From positions 248,001 to 312,000 of the forward strand of contig NZ_FNPB01000001.1 in NCBI RefSeq assembly GCF_900107195.1: a stretch of 64,000 nucleotides of DNA, read 5' to 3'. Source of the DNA: Halobellus clavatus (GTDB lineage: Archaea; Halobacteriota; Halobacteria; Halobacteriales; Haloferacaceae). Below, piece after piece: positions 24,845 to 34,116 of this stretch. A program made the translations under genes and the position numbers. Positions within the stretch are counted from its first letter, which is position 1. Every line of letters begins with the position of its first letter. The notes beneath the pieces are model-generated. The model saw only the letters and a list, made by a program, of their open reading frames with translations. It had not been told where the DNA came from and ran no database searches.

Positions 24845-25189
24845 CGAACGACCCCTCCGGCGGCCACTCGATCGGTTGCCGTCGATCTGGCGATGGATAT
24901 CGCTTCGGAATTCATCACTTGGATAATGGACTTCTGTGTGTGTAAGTCGTTTGGCTGTTGGTGCGCGCTGTACACGACCGTTCGGTGGCTGCTGTGTGAC
25001 GTCGTCGAGGTGGTGCCTCTCACCCAACGTTGTCGGGGGAGTGCCTCCCACACGATGTCGTCGCCGCGATGCCTCCCGCGCGGTGTCGTCGGTGCGCTGG
25101 CTTCGACTCACTGGGTACGGACGCCGAGGGCGACGTGGCGGCGAGCGGGCGGCACGGGGACGATAGTACCGACGGCACGGCGAGACCCG
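24845..25189. other. Gene-free interval with 28-bp tandem repeats
   Basis: This 345-base gap lies between the GST-type gene and the ThiR-like gene. It holds an AT-richer stretch (24890-24960) that may contain the GST gene promoter, and an array of degenerate 28-base units. No convincing open frame is present on either strand. Confidence 0.7.
25001..25112. repeat. Degenerate 28-bp tandem repeat, about four units
   Basis: Units start at 25001, 25029, 25057 and 25085, each opening gtcgtcg or gttgtcg; the first three share a gtgcctc/atgcctc core about 13 bases later. The fourth unit is the most diverged. Units are contiguous, without spacers, so this is a minisatellite and not a CRISPR. Confidence 0.65.
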
Positions 25190-26098
25190 TCAGTCGCCGA
25201 GCAGCGTCTTGACCGCAGTCACGACCGCTTCAGCGTCGGGCCCCAGCACGTAGGTGATCGGTTCGATGCCGTAACCGCCGGTCTGATAGCACACGAACGT
25301 CGAGGAGAGGTCCTCGCGGTCCGCGAGCGCCTCGCGGATGGGATCCGTCGGGGCGTCGGCGTCGAACTCGACGGCGTCGTAGCCCGCGGCCTCGAGGCCG
25401 GCGACGACCTCCGGGTCGTAGCGGACGTTGATCGCGGCGTGGACGTCGCGGCCGGCGTCGCGAGCCGACAGCAGCACGCTTGCGACGTGCTCGCTGACAC
25501 CGAATTCGGGGTCGCCGGGGATCGTCGCGCGGCCCTTGACGTCGAAGATGCGTCCGGGGACGCCGGCCACGTCGTCGACGGTCGCGGCCTCCGGAAGGCT
25601 CTCGACGAGGTTCGAGCCGACGTTCGGAATCAGCCCGGCGAAGCCGCTCGCGTTCGTGAGTCGGCGGAGGGCCCGCCGGACCGACGACCGGACCTGTTCG
25701 CTCGTCCGCAGGCCGCTGTCGGGGTCGTGGATGCGCTCGTAGCCCTCGTGGTCGGCGAGTTCGGGCATCGCCTCCTCGTGGAGTCGCGCGAGGAGGTCAC
25801 CCGCCTCCAGCCGGCGGACGAGCACCTCGGCCTCGACGAGCGCCTGGACGCGGCTCATATCGCCGGTCGCGAGCCCCTCGCCGACGCGTTCGACGAGGTC
25901 TGCGACGCGCTCGTCTTCGAGCACTTCCTCGCGCCGGTTCACATCCCCGTGAGCGTACTTCGAGACGGCGCTCTGGCTGATGCCGAGCGCCTCGGCCACC
26001 TCGTGCTGTGTGAGGCCTCGGTCGCGGAGGTCCTCGGCGAGCATCGAGCGGAACGTCGGGAGAAACTCGTCGACGACGACTTCCTCGATGAACTTCAT
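25190..26098 (-). CDS. thiR: ThiR-like regulator: HTH domain fused to a ThiN (thiamine-phosphate synthase) domain
   Basis: The 302-residue protein starts with an XRE-type helix-turn-helix (about residues 20-55, RGLTQHEVAEALGISQSAVS). Its last about 170 residues form a ThiN domain (SGFAGLIPNVGSNLVE, then GRIFDVKGRATIPGDPEFG). This fusion is the known archaeal ThiR architecture, in which ThiN senses thiamine phosphates and the HTH represses thiamine genes. No thiamine gene is nearby. The gene starts one base after the stop of dcd on the same strand, so the two are probably co-transcribed. Confidence 0.88.
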   Translation of the reverse strand: MKFIEEVVVDEFLPTFRSMLAEDLRDRGLTQHEVAEALGISQSAVSKYAHGDVNRREEVLEDERVADLVERVGEGLATGDMSRVQALVEAEVLVRRLEAGDLLARLHEEAMPELADHEGYERIHDPDSGLRTSEQVRSSVRRALRRLTNASGFAGLIPNVGSNLVESLPEAATVDDVAGVPGRIFDVKGRATIPGDPEFGVSEHVASVLLSARDAGRDVHAAINVRYDPEVVAGLEAAGYDAVEFDADAPTDPIREALADREDLSSTFVCYQTGGYGIEPITYVLGPDAEAVVTAVKTLLGD

Positions 26099-26099
26099 C

Positions 26100-26714
26100 T
26101 TACGTCGACTCGGCGCCCCCGTCGGTCCCGCGCGTCTCCTCGAACTCGGGGTCGGCGCCGATTCGGGAGGCCTGGGGGCCCTCCTGCCCCTGGTACTTCG
26201 AGCCGCGGTCCGCGCCGTACGGGCGCGCGGCGGGCTGTGTGAGCTCCGTGAAGACGAGCTGGGAGACGCGCATCCCCGGCGTGAGTGCGACCGGAGCCGT
26301 GCCGAGATTCGACAGTTCGAGCGTGATCTGGCCCTCGTATCCGGGGTCGACGATGCCGGCCGTCGCGTGGATGACGACCGCCAGCCGACCCAGCGAGGAG
26401 CGCCCCTCGACCGTCGCCAGGAGGTCGGGCGGGATCTCGACGCGCTCTTTGGTCGTGCCGAGGACGAAGTCGCCGGGGTGGAGGATGAACTCCTCGCCCT
26501 CGGGGACCCGCGTCTCGGTCACGTAGTCGGAGACCTCCGACTCGCGGTTCGGGTGGATACAGGAGATGTTCGTCCGCTGGAACTCCAAGAACTCCTCGCC
26601 GAGGCGCAGATCGAGGCTCGCCGGCTGGACCTGCATATCGAGGTCGTCGATCGGTTCGACGACGAGGTCGCCGGCCTCTAGTCGCGCGAGGATGTCGTCG
26701 TCCGAGAGTATCAT
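26100..26714 (-). CDS. dcd: dCTP deaminase
   Basis: The 204-residue enzyme converts dCTP to dUTP and ammonia, feeding dTMP synthesis. Conserved elements are [21 protein letters not shown] (phosphate-binding Arg/Ser) and [20 protein letters not shown] with the catalytic Glu. The C-terminal [16 protein letters not shown] motif closes over the nucleotide. The ATG at 26714 is chosen because family homology begins there ([17 protein letters not shown]), although the frame is open further upstream. An acidic tail of about 20 residues is a halophilic addition. Confidence 0.96.
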   Translation of the reverse strand: MILSDDDILARLEAGDLVVEPIDDLDMQVQPASLDLRLGEEFLEFQRTNISCIHPNRESEVSDYVTETRVPEGEEFILHPGDFVLGTTKERVEIPPDLLATVEGRSSLGRLAVVIHATAGIVDPGYEGQITLELSNLGTAPVALTPGMRVSQLVFTELTQPAARPYGADRGSKYQGQEGPQASRIGADPEFEETRGTDGGAEST

Positions 26715-26808
26715 CGTGCGAGACACCGGGAGCGAGCGACGTAAAGGCACACGCTTTCCCGCGACCCGCGTGACAGGCAACGCCGGGGCGCGACCCCCAA
26801 AGCGAGGA

Positions 26809-26816
26809 CATATACC
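26809..26816 (+). promoter_or_regulatory. TATA box for pth2
   Basis: The element catatacc is centred 27 bases before the ATG at 26839, giving a leaderless transcript and fixing the start. Confidence 0.6.
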
Positions 26817-26838
26817 GGCTCGCGGGCCATTCGCGCCT

Positions 26839-27177
26839 ATGAAGCAGGCAATCGTCGCCCGGACCGACCTCGGAATGGGTCGCGGCAAGCTCGCTGCGCA
26901 GGTGGCCCACGCGTCGCTGTCGGCCTACGAGGACACGGGCCGGCGGACGAGAACGGAGTGGAAAGGTGGCGGGCAGAAGAAGGTCGTCCTCAAGGCCGAC
27001 GGCGAAGACGCGCTGTTCCGCCTCGCCGACGAGGCCGAGCGGCTGGGTCTCCCGAACGCTATCGTCCGGGACGCGGGACACACACAGGTCGATCCGGGAA
27101 CGGTGACGTGTCTGGCCGTCGGCCCCGGCTCCGACGAGGAAGTCGATCGGGTGACTGGCGACCTCTCGTTGTACTGA
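26839..27177 (+). CDS. pth2: Peptidyl-tRNA hydrolase, archaeal/eukaryal type (Pth2)
   Basis: This compact 112-residue protein recycles peptidyl-tRNA that has dropped off ribosomes. It has the Pth2 signatures [25 protein letters not shown], with the catalytic Lys and nearby residues, and the central [12 protein letters not shown] strand. The C-terminal [19 protein letters not shown] motif is also conserved. Length and motifs match the family throughout. It is divergently transcribed from dcd. Confidence 0.96.
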   Translation: MKQAIVARTDLGMGRGKLAAQVAHASLSAYEDTGRRTRTEWKGGGQKKVVLKADGEDALFRLADEAERLGLPNAIVRDAGHTQVDPGTVTCLAVGPGSDEEVDRVTGDLSLY

Positions 27178-27252
27178 GCGACCGTATCGGTCCGCGGCCG
27201 CGAAACCCAACGGCCAAACGACTTACCACCCCTCGCGACGCAGAACAGATAG

Positions 27253-28320
27253 ATGAACGAATTCGCGGGGGTTGATCCGGACGACGCGTTCGCCCGGATC
27301 GCGGAGGACCTCGGCGACGCGGTACTCGTACACGACGCGGCGAGCGGCGATCTCGTCGCCGTCGCCGGCGGGATCGAGGCGGTGTTCGGATACGATCGCG
27401 AGTCGTTTCGGACCCTCGACCCGGGCGCGTACGTCGTCGACACGGATGCGGAGTCCGAGGTCCGATCCGAGGCAGTAGAGGAAGCGGAACGCGGCGAGCA
27501 CGGAACGTACCGCTGGCGGGCGCGCCGCGCCGACGGAACGACGTTTCGGGCGGAGTCGACCGTCTCGAAGACGACCCTCGACGGGCGAGAGTGCCTCGTG
27601 AGCGTCGTCAGAGACGTGACGAAGCGGAGCGAGCGCGAACTCGAACGGTTCGCGGAGACGCTGACACACGATCTCCGGAACCCACTCAACGCGGCCCAGG
27701 CGCAGGTCACCATCCTGCGCGAGGAAGCCGAAGGCGGCGAGGAGTTCCTCGATCGGCTGGACCGCGTCCACGGTCGGATGGCCGACATCGTCGACGACGT
27801 CCGCGCGCTGGTCAGCGACGGACACCGCATCGACGACGGCGAGCGGGTCGACCTCGCGGAGGTCGTCACCGACGCGTGGGACGCGATCTGTGAGTACCGA
27901 GGAGAGAACGACAGCGGACCGTGCGAGCCGTCGAGTGAGGAGGGGGCGACCTGCATCATCGAGGGCGACCTGGGAACGGTCGTCGGAGACGAGCGGCGCA
28001 TCGGCCGCCTGTTCGAGAACCTCTTCGAGAACGCGCTCCGGCACGCGGACGACGGCGAGGTCACCGTTCGGGTCTCGCCGCTGCCCGAGGCCGGGGGCGT
28101 CGCCGTCTCGGACGACGGTCCGGGGATCCCGCCAGCCGAGCGCGAACGGATCTTCGAGTACGGCTACACCACCGCCGACAGCGGGACGGGATTCGGGCTG
28201 AACATCGTCGTCTCCGCAGCGGCCGCCCACGGGTGGGACGTCACGGTCCGCGAGTCGGCCGCGGGCGGCGCGCGGTTCGAGATCACTGGGATGGACGACG
28301 GACCCGGCAGTCCCGAGTAG
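27253..28320 (+). CDS. Soluble PAS-domain histidine kinase
   Basis: The 355-residue kinase has no membrane segment. A PAS domain covers about residues 10-125 (with DVTKRSERELERF at its end). The dimerisation helix contains His139 in LTHDLRNPLNA. The ATPase domain has an intact N-box (FENLFENALRHA, Asn260), G1 DDGPGIP and a GTGFGLNIV G2 box. It should autophosphorylate and signal to a response regulator encoded elsewhere. In contrast to the kinase at 870-2612, its ATP site is complete. Confidence 0.93.
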   Translation: MNEFAGVDPDDAFARIAEDLGDAVLVHDAASGDLVAVAGGIEAVFGYDRESFRTLDPGAYVVDTDAESEVRSEAVEEAERGEHGTYRWRARRADGTTFRAESTVSKTTLDGRECLVSVVRDVTKRSERELERFAETLTHDLRNPLNAAQAQVTILREEAEGGEEFLDRLDRVHGRMADIVDDVRALVSDGHRIDDGERVDLAEVVTDAWDAICEYRGENDSGPCEPSSEEGATCIIEGDLGTVVGDERRIGRLFENLFENALRHADDGEVTVRVSPLPEAGGVAVSDDGPGIPPAERERIFEYGYTTADSGTGFGLNIVVSAAAAHGWDVTVRESAAGGARFEITGMDDGPGSPE

Positions 28321-28344
28321 CCGCGACCGACGGGAACCGGAGCG

Positions 28345-28353
28345 ACCTTACTT
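28345..28353 (+). promoter_or_regulatory. TATA-like box for truD
   Basis: The element accttactt is centred about 28 bases before the truD ATG at 28378, in the usual leaderless position. Confidence 0.45.
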
Positions 28354-28377
28354 GTCGAGCGGCATTCGAAGAACCGA

Positions 28378-29760
28378 ATGCGCGAGGCCCACCCGCTGGA
28401 ACGTCGCGTCGGGATCGAATATTACTGCAGCGACGCCGACGGGACCGGCGGTCGGCTGCGCGACCGGCCCGAGGACTTCCGGGTCCGCGAGATCGAGGCG
28501 GTCGAGCCCGAACCCCTCGACGCAGATCCGGGCGATTTCCCGCACCTTCTCGTCCGGGCGACGCTCCGCGAGTGGGACACGAACGACTTCGCCAACCGGC
28601 TCTCGAACGCGCTCGGAATCAGCCGTGAACGGGTCTCCTGGGCGGGGACGAAAGACAAACACGCCGTCACGACGCAGCTGTTCACGCTCGCAGACGTCGA
28701 TGCCGAGCGGCTCCCGGAGATCGCGGGGGCCGACGTCGACGCTCTCGGACGGGTGGGCCGGGCGCTCCACTTCGGCGACCTGGCGGGCAACGCCTTCGAG
28801 GTCCGCGTCCGCGACGCCGACACCGACCCCGTGCAGTCGATCACCGAGGCGTTGCACGGCGTCCGTTCGGGCGGCGAGGACGCTGCAGTCGCTGCGTCCG
28901 GAGCTCCCGTCGAGGTGGCCGTCCCGAACTACTTCGGCCACCAGCGGTTCGGCAGCCGCCGGCCCGTCACCCACGAGGTTGGCCTGGCGATCGCCCGCGG
29001 GGCGTGGCGCGAAGCGGTGTTGACGTACGTCGGCAACCCCTACGAGGCGGAGCCCAGCGCGACCCGCGCGGCCCGCGAATTCGTCGACGAGCAGGCCGCG
29101 ACAGCCGAGCCAGACTGGGCGGCCGCGCTCGAACGGATGCCCGGCGCGCTCCGGTTCGAGCGGTCGATGCTCCACCGGCTTCGCGAGGACGGGAGCGAGA
29201 ACCCCGCGGACTGGCGGCACGCGCTGGAAGCAGTGCCCTCGAACCTCCAGCGGCTGTTCGTCAACGCCGCGCAGTCGTACGCGTTCAACCGCATCATCAG
29301 CGAGCGGCTGAGTCGTGGGCTGCCGTTGACCCACCCCGTCGAGGGCGACGTGGTGTGCTTCGCCGATAGCGACGCGCCAGCGGAGTTGTCCCGTCCGGAT
29401 ACCGACCGCACGAACGTCGCCACCGACGGCCGGGTCGACGTGATGCGTCGCCACTGCGAGCGGGGGCGCGCCTTCGTGACCGCACCGCTCGTCGGCACCG
29501 AGACCGACCTCGCGGCGGGCGAACCGGGCGATGTCGAGCGAGCGGTACTGTCCGATCTCGACCTCGCACCCGAGGACTTCGACCGGCCGGGCGAGTTCCA
29601 CTCGACGGGAACGCGCCGGGCGGTCCTGCTACGGACGGCCGTCGAGACCGACGTCGATCCCGACGCCGATTCATACGAACTCTCGTTTTCGCTCCCGTCG
29701 GGGTCCTACGCGACGGTCCTGTTCAGAGAGTACCTGAAGACGAGCCCCCGAGACCTCTGA
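28378..29760 (+). CDS. truD: tRNA pseudouridine(13) synthase TruD
   Basis: The 460-residue enzyme converts U13 of certain tRNAs to pseudouridine. The TruD hallmark [13 protein letters not shown] contains the catalytic Asp93. [21 protein letters not shown] and the insertion-domain motif [16 protein letters not shown] follow, as in archaeal TruD. It is longer than the bacterial enzyme, as usual for archaea. It follows the kinase gene by 57 bases on the same strand, with its own promoter. Confidence 0.96.
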   Translation: MREAHPLERRVGIEYYCSDADGTGGRLRDRPEDFRVREIEAVEPEPLDADPGDFPHLLVRATLREWDTNDFANRLSNALGISRERVSWAGTKDKHAVTTQLFTLADVDAERLPEIAGADVDALGRVGRALHFGDLAGNAFEVRVRDADTDPVQSITEALHGVRSGGEDAAVAASGAPVEVAVPNYFGHQRFGSRRPVTHEVGLAIARGAWREAVLTYVGNPYEAEPSATRAAREFVDEQAATAEPDWAAALERMPGALRFERSMLHRLREDGSENPADWRHALEAVPSNLQRLFVNAAQSYAFNRIISERLSRGLPLTHPVEGDVVCFADSDAPAELSRPDTDRTNVATDGRVDVMRRHCERGRAFVTAPLVGTETDLAAGEPGDVERAVLSDLDLAPEDFDRPGEFHSTGTRRAVLLRTAVETDVDPDADSYELSFSLPSGSYATVLFREYLKTSPRDL

Positions 29761-29975
29761 CGGCGACCGTCGGAGTCGATCGTCCCACGGGGCCCGAGAC
29801 AGGTGACACGGAGGGCTCGGGAACGGACAGCACGGGAAAACCACAGATGGATGGCGCAGGGAACTCACAGGTGGATGGCACACCGGGCTCCGAGATCGGT
29901 GGCACCGAACAGTTCGCTCTCGGGGCAGTCAGAGCGGTGCAGAATCCGGACTGGGCGCAGCCACCGATAGCCGTG

Positions 29976-29986
29976 CTTTTATTTTT
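29976..29986 (+). promoter_or_regulatory. TATA box for the DUF2103 gene
   Basis: The AT-rich element cttttattttt is centred about 25 bases before the ATG at 30005. Confidence 0.55.
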
Positions 29987-30004
29987 CCGTCGTCTCCGTT
30001 CGGT

Positions 30005-30730
30005 ATGGACTGCCGGCGGTGCGGCACGCCGCTCGAACGCCCGGGCGATTACTGCCTGGTCTGTAACACGGCCAACTGCGACGCCGTGGTCGTCGTCTTC
30101 GAGCGCGACCGCGCGGAACTGACGATGCTCGACGACGAGGAGATCGTCGGCCGGACCGCGCTGACGACGATGCCGGAGGACGATCCCGAGGCGGCGGTCG
30201 TCGAACTCCGGAACTTCGCGGGCCGCGTCGCCGACGACATCCGCCGGAAGCGCCCCGAGACGGTCTTCGCGTCCGGCGATCGCGACGTCTTGCGCGAGGC
30301 GCGGGCACAACTGCACCACGAATTCTATCGGATCGCCGCCGACGACCCCGTCGAGCGCGTCCTCGAACGCCGCGGCGAGCGCTCGCTGGAAGTCGTCGAG
30401 ACGGCGCCGAAAGAGAAACTCGGCGGCTCGCACTCGACGCTCATCGGCGGGCGCAAAGGCCGGCGCGCGATCGGCGTCGTGGCCGACCACCCGCACGTGA
30501 AGAAGATCGTCCCCGGGCCGATCGACGCCGGCGGTACGGGATCGAGGACTGGCCTCCGCGCGAAGGTGACCCGCGCCGACGACAACGGCAACGTCCGGCT
30601 GCTGCTGCGCGACGGATCGAGCGTGCAGGAGAACCGGATCGTCACGACCGCAATGGACCGCGAGACCGGAGAGTTCGTGCGCGGCGATCTCAACGAGGCG
30701 CTCGTCGAAGCCGAGTTGCAGGAGACGTGA
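30005..30730 (+). CDS. DUF2103-type protein with an N-terminal zinc ribbon
   Basis: The 241-residue protein begins with a two-pair cysteine knuckle (MDCRRCGTPL, then YCLVCNTANC), which should bind zinc. The C-terminal half has the DUF2103 pattern: KEKLGGSHSTLIGGRKGRR, DHPHVKKIVPG, then strands ending in a QENRIVTTAMD segment. The family is conserved in archaea. The Cys knuckle and the basic SHSTLIGGRKGRR loop suggest nucleic-acid binding, but no activity is established that I know of. It is a stand-alone gene in a gene-dense area. Confidence 0.88.
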   Translation: MDCRRCGTPLERPGDYCLVCNTANCDAVVVVFERDRAELTMLDDEEIVGRTALTTMPEDDPEAAVVELRNFAGRVADDIRRKRPETVFASGDRDVLREARAQLHHEFYRIAADDPVERVLERRGERSLEVVETAPKEKLGGSHSTLIGGRKGRRAIGVVADHPHVKKIVPGPIDAGGTGSRTGLRAKVTRADDNGNVRLLLRDGSSVQENRIVTTAMDRETGEFVRGDLNEALVEAELQET

Positions 30731-30783
30731 AAGGCCACCTCGCGGCCGACTGAGACCCGTCGAGCCGGGCGCTCGGGGTCCCG

Positions 30784-31545
30784 TTATTCCAGGTCGCCAG
30801 AGCGGATGGTCCCCTCGGCGGCGTCGAGGGCCGCTTCCGGGTCGAACGATCGAACGATCGCCTCCAGGTCATCGGTGGCGGCGGACTCCAGTTCCTGTGC
30901 GTGCTCGGTGATGTTCGGGACGGCTCGGAGGATGTTGTCGACGATCGGAACGGCGGCGGTTTTGGCCGACCGCGAGAGGGGATTCAGGTCGATCACGATC
31001 TCGCTCTTGCCCATCACCGAGAGCGCCTCCGCGCGGTCGCCGTCCTCGAGCGGTACGAGCACCACGTCCGCCGACCCGATACCGCCGGCGTCGACCTTCG
31101 AGCGCTCGTGGTCGAGACCGGGGAGCCGCGCGTCGGCGGTCAGTCCCTTGATCGGGACCCCGGCTTCCTCAGCGCCGTGGTCACGGAGGTGCGCGGCGAT
31201 CGTGCGCATCCGCTCGTCGGTCCGGTTGAACAGGTTCACCTCGATAGCGGCGTCCACGGCCGCCGCGAGGTCGATCATCTCCCCCGGGACGAGTGCGGCC
31301 ACGTTGCCGTTGACCGAGAGGACCGGGCGCTCGGCGAGGTGCAGGAGTGCGGCGGCGGCGCGAGCGGCCTCGTCGGCGGACGGGAGCGTCTCCTCGCCGA
31401 GGAGGTAATCGAACGCCTCGCCGCGACCCTCGGCGATGAGGCCCTGACGGCTGGTGATTCCCTTGTCGACTCCTTCCTCGATCCGGTGTCGCGTGAGCAG
31501 CGACTGGTACCGCGGGTGGCTCTCCGGCACGTCGATCTCGCTCAT
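30784..31545 (-). CDS. 4-phosphopantoate--beta-alanine ligase
   Basis: The 253-residue enzyme makes 4'-phosphopantothenate from 4-phosphopantoate and beta-alanine with ATP, in the archaeal route to coenzyme A. Recognisable blocks are HPRYQSLLTRHRIEEGVDKGI near the N-terminus, VLSVNGNVAALVPGEM, and DLNPLSRSAKTAAVPIVDN near the C-terminus. It lies 75 bases downstream of pantoate kinase, which supplies its substrate, so the pair forms one pathway operon. It is named from its strong match to archaeal phosphopantothenate synthetases. Confidence 0.95.
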   Translation of the reverse strand: MSEIDVPESHPRYQSLLTRHRIEEGVDKGITSRQGLIAEGRGEAFDYLLGEETLPSADEAARAAAALLHLAERPVLSVNGNVAALVPGEMIDLAAAVDAAIEVNLFNRTDERMRTIAAHLRDHGAEEAGVPIKGLTADARLPGLDHERSKVDAGGIGSADVVLVPLEDGDRAEALSVMGKSEIVIDLNPLSRSAKTAAVPIVDNILRAVPNITEHAQELESAATDDLEAIVRSFDPEAALDAAEGTIRSGDLE

Positions 31546-31620
31546 ACGACAGGGATCGGGCGGCCGAGAGAAAAGCGGGCCGATTCCGGGAGCGTCAGTC
31601 GACGGGAGCGCCTCGGGAAC

Positions 31621-32460
31621 TCACTCCGCCGATCGGAGCGTCGCGCCCGCGGCGTGGACCGAGCAGACCGCGGGATCGTAGCCGGCCGCGGAGAGACTGT
31701 CACCGAACGCGAAGACGGTATCGCCGAGCATCGCCATCGCGGCATCGCCGCCGGCGTCTCGGACGTCGGTGATGGCGTCGCCGACGCGCTCGGTGAGGAG
31801 ATCGGCCTCGCGAGCGAATCGCCGCGAGAGGGCGAGGAATCGCGACGGCGTCGGCTCCGCCCGGAGGTCCGAGAGCGCTCGCTCGCCAGCGGCGGTCAGC
31901 GCGCGCGTGTCGCCCGAGAGAATCTGCTCCGTCGAAACCGAGCCGAACGTAACGTACTCGACGCGGGGGCTGGCGGGGATACCATCGAGGCGGCCGTGAG
32001 CCGGGCCGCCGGGGTCCAGGCGGATCGGAAGGCCGCCACGGGCCTGCGCCACGACGTCGCCGAGGCCCGTTCCCGCGTCGACTTCCGCGCGGTGTGCGAT
32101 CCCGACGAGGTCGTTCTCGGTCCGCCGGGTGTCGGCGATCGCGTTGATGGCGTAGGCCGTCCCGAGCGCGAGCGCCCCGGAGACGCCGAAGCCGGCCCCG
32201 AGCGGGAGTGGCGTCTCCGCGGTCACGACGACGTCGCCCGCGTCCAGGGCCTCGAGCACGGCGTCGACGGCATCGACGTCGATCGGATCGCCGTTGAGTC
32301 TGAGCGAGGGGCCGCTCTCGCGGTGGACGCGGACGTCGACGCCGTGCGACAGCGTGATCCCGGCACCCCGAGAACCCGCCGCCGACGGGTCGTCGTCGGG
32401 GTGGGCGCTGAAGAAGCCCGTGATGTGGCCGGGGACGAACGCCGTCGCCTCGTCTGTCAT
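31621..32460 (-). CDS. Pantoate kinase (GHMP family)
   Basis: The 279-residue kinase phosphorylates pantoate, the first step of the archaeal variant of CoA synthesis. It starts AFVPGHITGFFSAH, has the GHMP glycine-rich ATP loop PLPLGAGFGVSGALALG (about residues 100-116) and ends with the GHMP C-terminal segment DAAMAMLGDTVFAFGD. A TATA box 27 bases upstream supports the ATG at 32460. The next gene on the strand encodes the following enzyme in the pathway. Confidence 0.95.
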   Translation of the reverse strand: MTDEATAFVPGHITGFFSAHPDDDPSAAGSRGAGITLSHGVDVRVHRESGPSLRLNGDPIDVDAVDAVLEALDAGDVVVTAETPLPLGAGFGVSGALALGTAYAINAIADTRRTENDLVGIAHRAEVDAGTGLGDVVAQARGGLPIRLDPGGPAHGRLDGIPASPRVEYVTFGSVSTEQILSGDTRALTAAGERALSDLRAEPTPSRFLALSRRFAREADLLTERVGDAITDVRDAGGDAAMAMLGDTVFAFGDSLSAAGYDPAVCSVHAAGATLRSAE

Positions 32461-32483
32461 CGCGTGTCGGTTGCAGGGGCCGC

Positions 32484-32492
32484 GTTAAATCG
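32484..32492 (-). promoter_or_regulatory. TATA box for the CoA-pathway operon
   Basis: The element cgatttaac on the minus strand is centred 27 bases before the pantoate kinase ATG at 32460. Confidence 0.6.
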
Positions 32493-32557
32493 GACGCGGT
32501 TTGGTGAGGCGCTGCGCTTGGTCCGGCGGGCTCAGGTGCTCGCAGTCGCGTCGTCGC

Positions 32558-33862
32558 CTACGGCGACAGACGCTGGCGGTCGCGCGGGAACAACACGGCC
32601 TCCCGAATGTTCTCCAGTCCGAGCATCGTCATCACGAGGCGCTCGCCGCCGAGTCCCCAGCCGGCGTGTGGCGGCATCCCGTATTTGAACATCTTCGTGT
32701 AGTACTCGAACTGGTCGGGGTCGAGTCCCTGCTGCTCGAAGCCGGCCACGAGGTGCTCATAGCGGTGTTCACGCTGGCCGCCGGAGACGAGTTCCATCCG
32801 CGGGTGCATCATATCGAAGCCCGTCGAGAGTTGCTCGTCGTCGTCGTGGTCCTTGATGTAGAACGGCTTGATCTCCGAGGGCCAGTCGGTGATGAAGTAG
32901 TGCGAGCCGACGTCGTCGCCGAGCGCGCGCTCGCCCTCGGTGGGGAGGTCGTCGCCCCAGACGAGTTGCTCGTCGAGTTCGCCCGTCGCGTTGATCCGCT
33001 CGATGGCCTCCTCGTAGGTGAGACGCGGGAGCTCGCCGTCGGGAACCTCGAACTCCTCGGTGAGACCCAGCGTCTCCAGTGCGGACTCGCAGTTCGCCGC
33101 GACGCCCTCGTAGGCGCTCTTGACGACGTGCTCGCAGGCGTCCATCGCCTCGGTGTGGTCGACGAAGGCCGACTCGAAGTCGATCGACGTCGCCTCGTTG
33201 AGGTGCCGCGGCGTGTTGTGCTCCTCAGCGCGGAAGATCGGACCGATCTCGAAGACGCGTTCGAGGCCGGAGCCGACCATCAGCTGCTTGAACAGCTGCG
33301 GCGATTGGTTCATAAACGCCTCCTCGCCGAAGTACGTGATCGGGAACAGCTCGGTGCCGCCCTCGGTCCCGGTGGCGACGATCTTCGGGGTGTTGATCTC
33401 CGTGCAGCCGAGGTCGCGGAAGGCCGCGCGGACGGAGCGGAGGATCTCCGAGCGGATCTCGAAGACCGCCTTCACCTCCCCCTTTCGGAGGTCGAGCGTC
33501 CGGTTGTCGAGCCGCGTCGACAGTTCGGCGTCGACTTTCCCGGAGGGATCGAGCGGGAGTTCGGTGTCGGACTCGGCCAGCACCTCGATCGATTCGGGGA
33601 GGATCTCGACGTCGGTCGGCGCACGCGGCTCCTCTTTCACCGAGCCGCTGACGCTGATGACGCTCTCGCGGGCCACGTCGAGGCCGGTCTCGACGAGTTC
33701 GTCGTCCATCGAATCCTCCTCGAGTTTGATCTGAATCTTCCCCGATTTGTCCCGAACAATGAGGAAAGCGATCCCGCCGAGGTCACGGACCTCGTGGACC
33801 CAGCCGGCGACGGTAACCTCGTCGCCGGGCGCGGCGTCAGCCGTGAAAGTTCTGTTCTGCAT
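32558..33862 (-). CDS. aspS: Aspartyl-tRNA synthetase, probably non-discriminating (Asp/Asn)
   Basis: The 434-residue class II synthetase has an N-terminal OB-fold anticodon domain ([17 protein letters not shown]), motif 2 ([16 protein letters not shown]) and motif 3 ([12 protein letters not shown]). Two specificity positions can be read. His23 replaces the Trp found in discriminating archaeal enzymes, and Pro82 lies in the anticodon-contact loop. Both fit a synthetase that also charges tRNA-Asn, for later amidation by GatCAB. The ATG at 33862 is set by family homology and a TATA box 29 bases upstream. Confidence 0.96.
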   Translation of the reverse strand: MQNRTFTADAAPGDEVTVAGWVHEVRDLGGIAFLIVRDKSGKIQIKLEEDSMDDELVETGLDVARESVISVSGSVKEEPRAPTDVEILPESIEVLAESDTELPLDPSGKVDAELSTRLDNRTLDLRKGEVKAVFEIRSEILRSVRAAFRDLGCTEINTPKIVATGTEGGTELFPITYFGEEAFMNQSPQLFKQLMVGSGLERVFEIGPIFRAEEHNTPRHLNEATSIDFESAFVDHTEAMDACEHVVKSAYEGVAANCESALETLGLTEEFEVPDGELPRLTYEEAIERINATGELDEQLVWGDDLPTEGERALGDDVGSHYFITDWPSEIKPFYIKDHDDDEQLSTGFDMMHPRMELVSGGQREHRYEHLVAGFEQQGLDPDQFEYYTKMFKYGMPPHAGWGLGGERLVMTMLGLENIREAVLFPRDRQRLSP

Positions 33863-33886
33863 AGTCGGATGTACCGGCCCGCCGGT

Positions 33887-33895
33887 CTTAAAAAC
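33887..33895 (-). promoter_or_regulatory. TATA box for aspS
   Basis: The element gtttttaag on the minus strand is centred about 29 bases before the aspS ATG at 33862. The 220 bases beyond it, up to 34116, hold a second TATA-like run (atatatat near 34049) but no gene. Confidence 0.6.
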
Positions 33896-34116
33896 GGGCG
33901 ATTCACATCCACCTTTTTCCACGGAGGGGTCCTGTAGACCGTGGACCCCTCCGCGCAAAAACCTGGAGGGAAAAATGCCGCCGGACTCGCGGCCTGCGCC
34001 CGCTCGTCGGCGTGAACCGCTCGCTTCGCTCGCGGATGCTCAGTACGGGATATATATCTCTCGGTAGGGGTCATAGTAATCACTTTCTGCGCACGAATGA
34101 GATCATCGGCCAGAGC

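Noticed and set aside
25001-25112. Possible CRISPR array
   Set aside because: Units are contiguous, without unique spacers, and diverged from each other. The arrays at 36091 and 42744 are likewise tandem without spacers, and no cas gene is present.
30901-32688. 595-codon plus-strand frame across the CoA-pathway operon
   Set aside because: It is the antisense shadow of two well-defined enzymes, with a composition dominated by Arg, Val and Gly and no motif.
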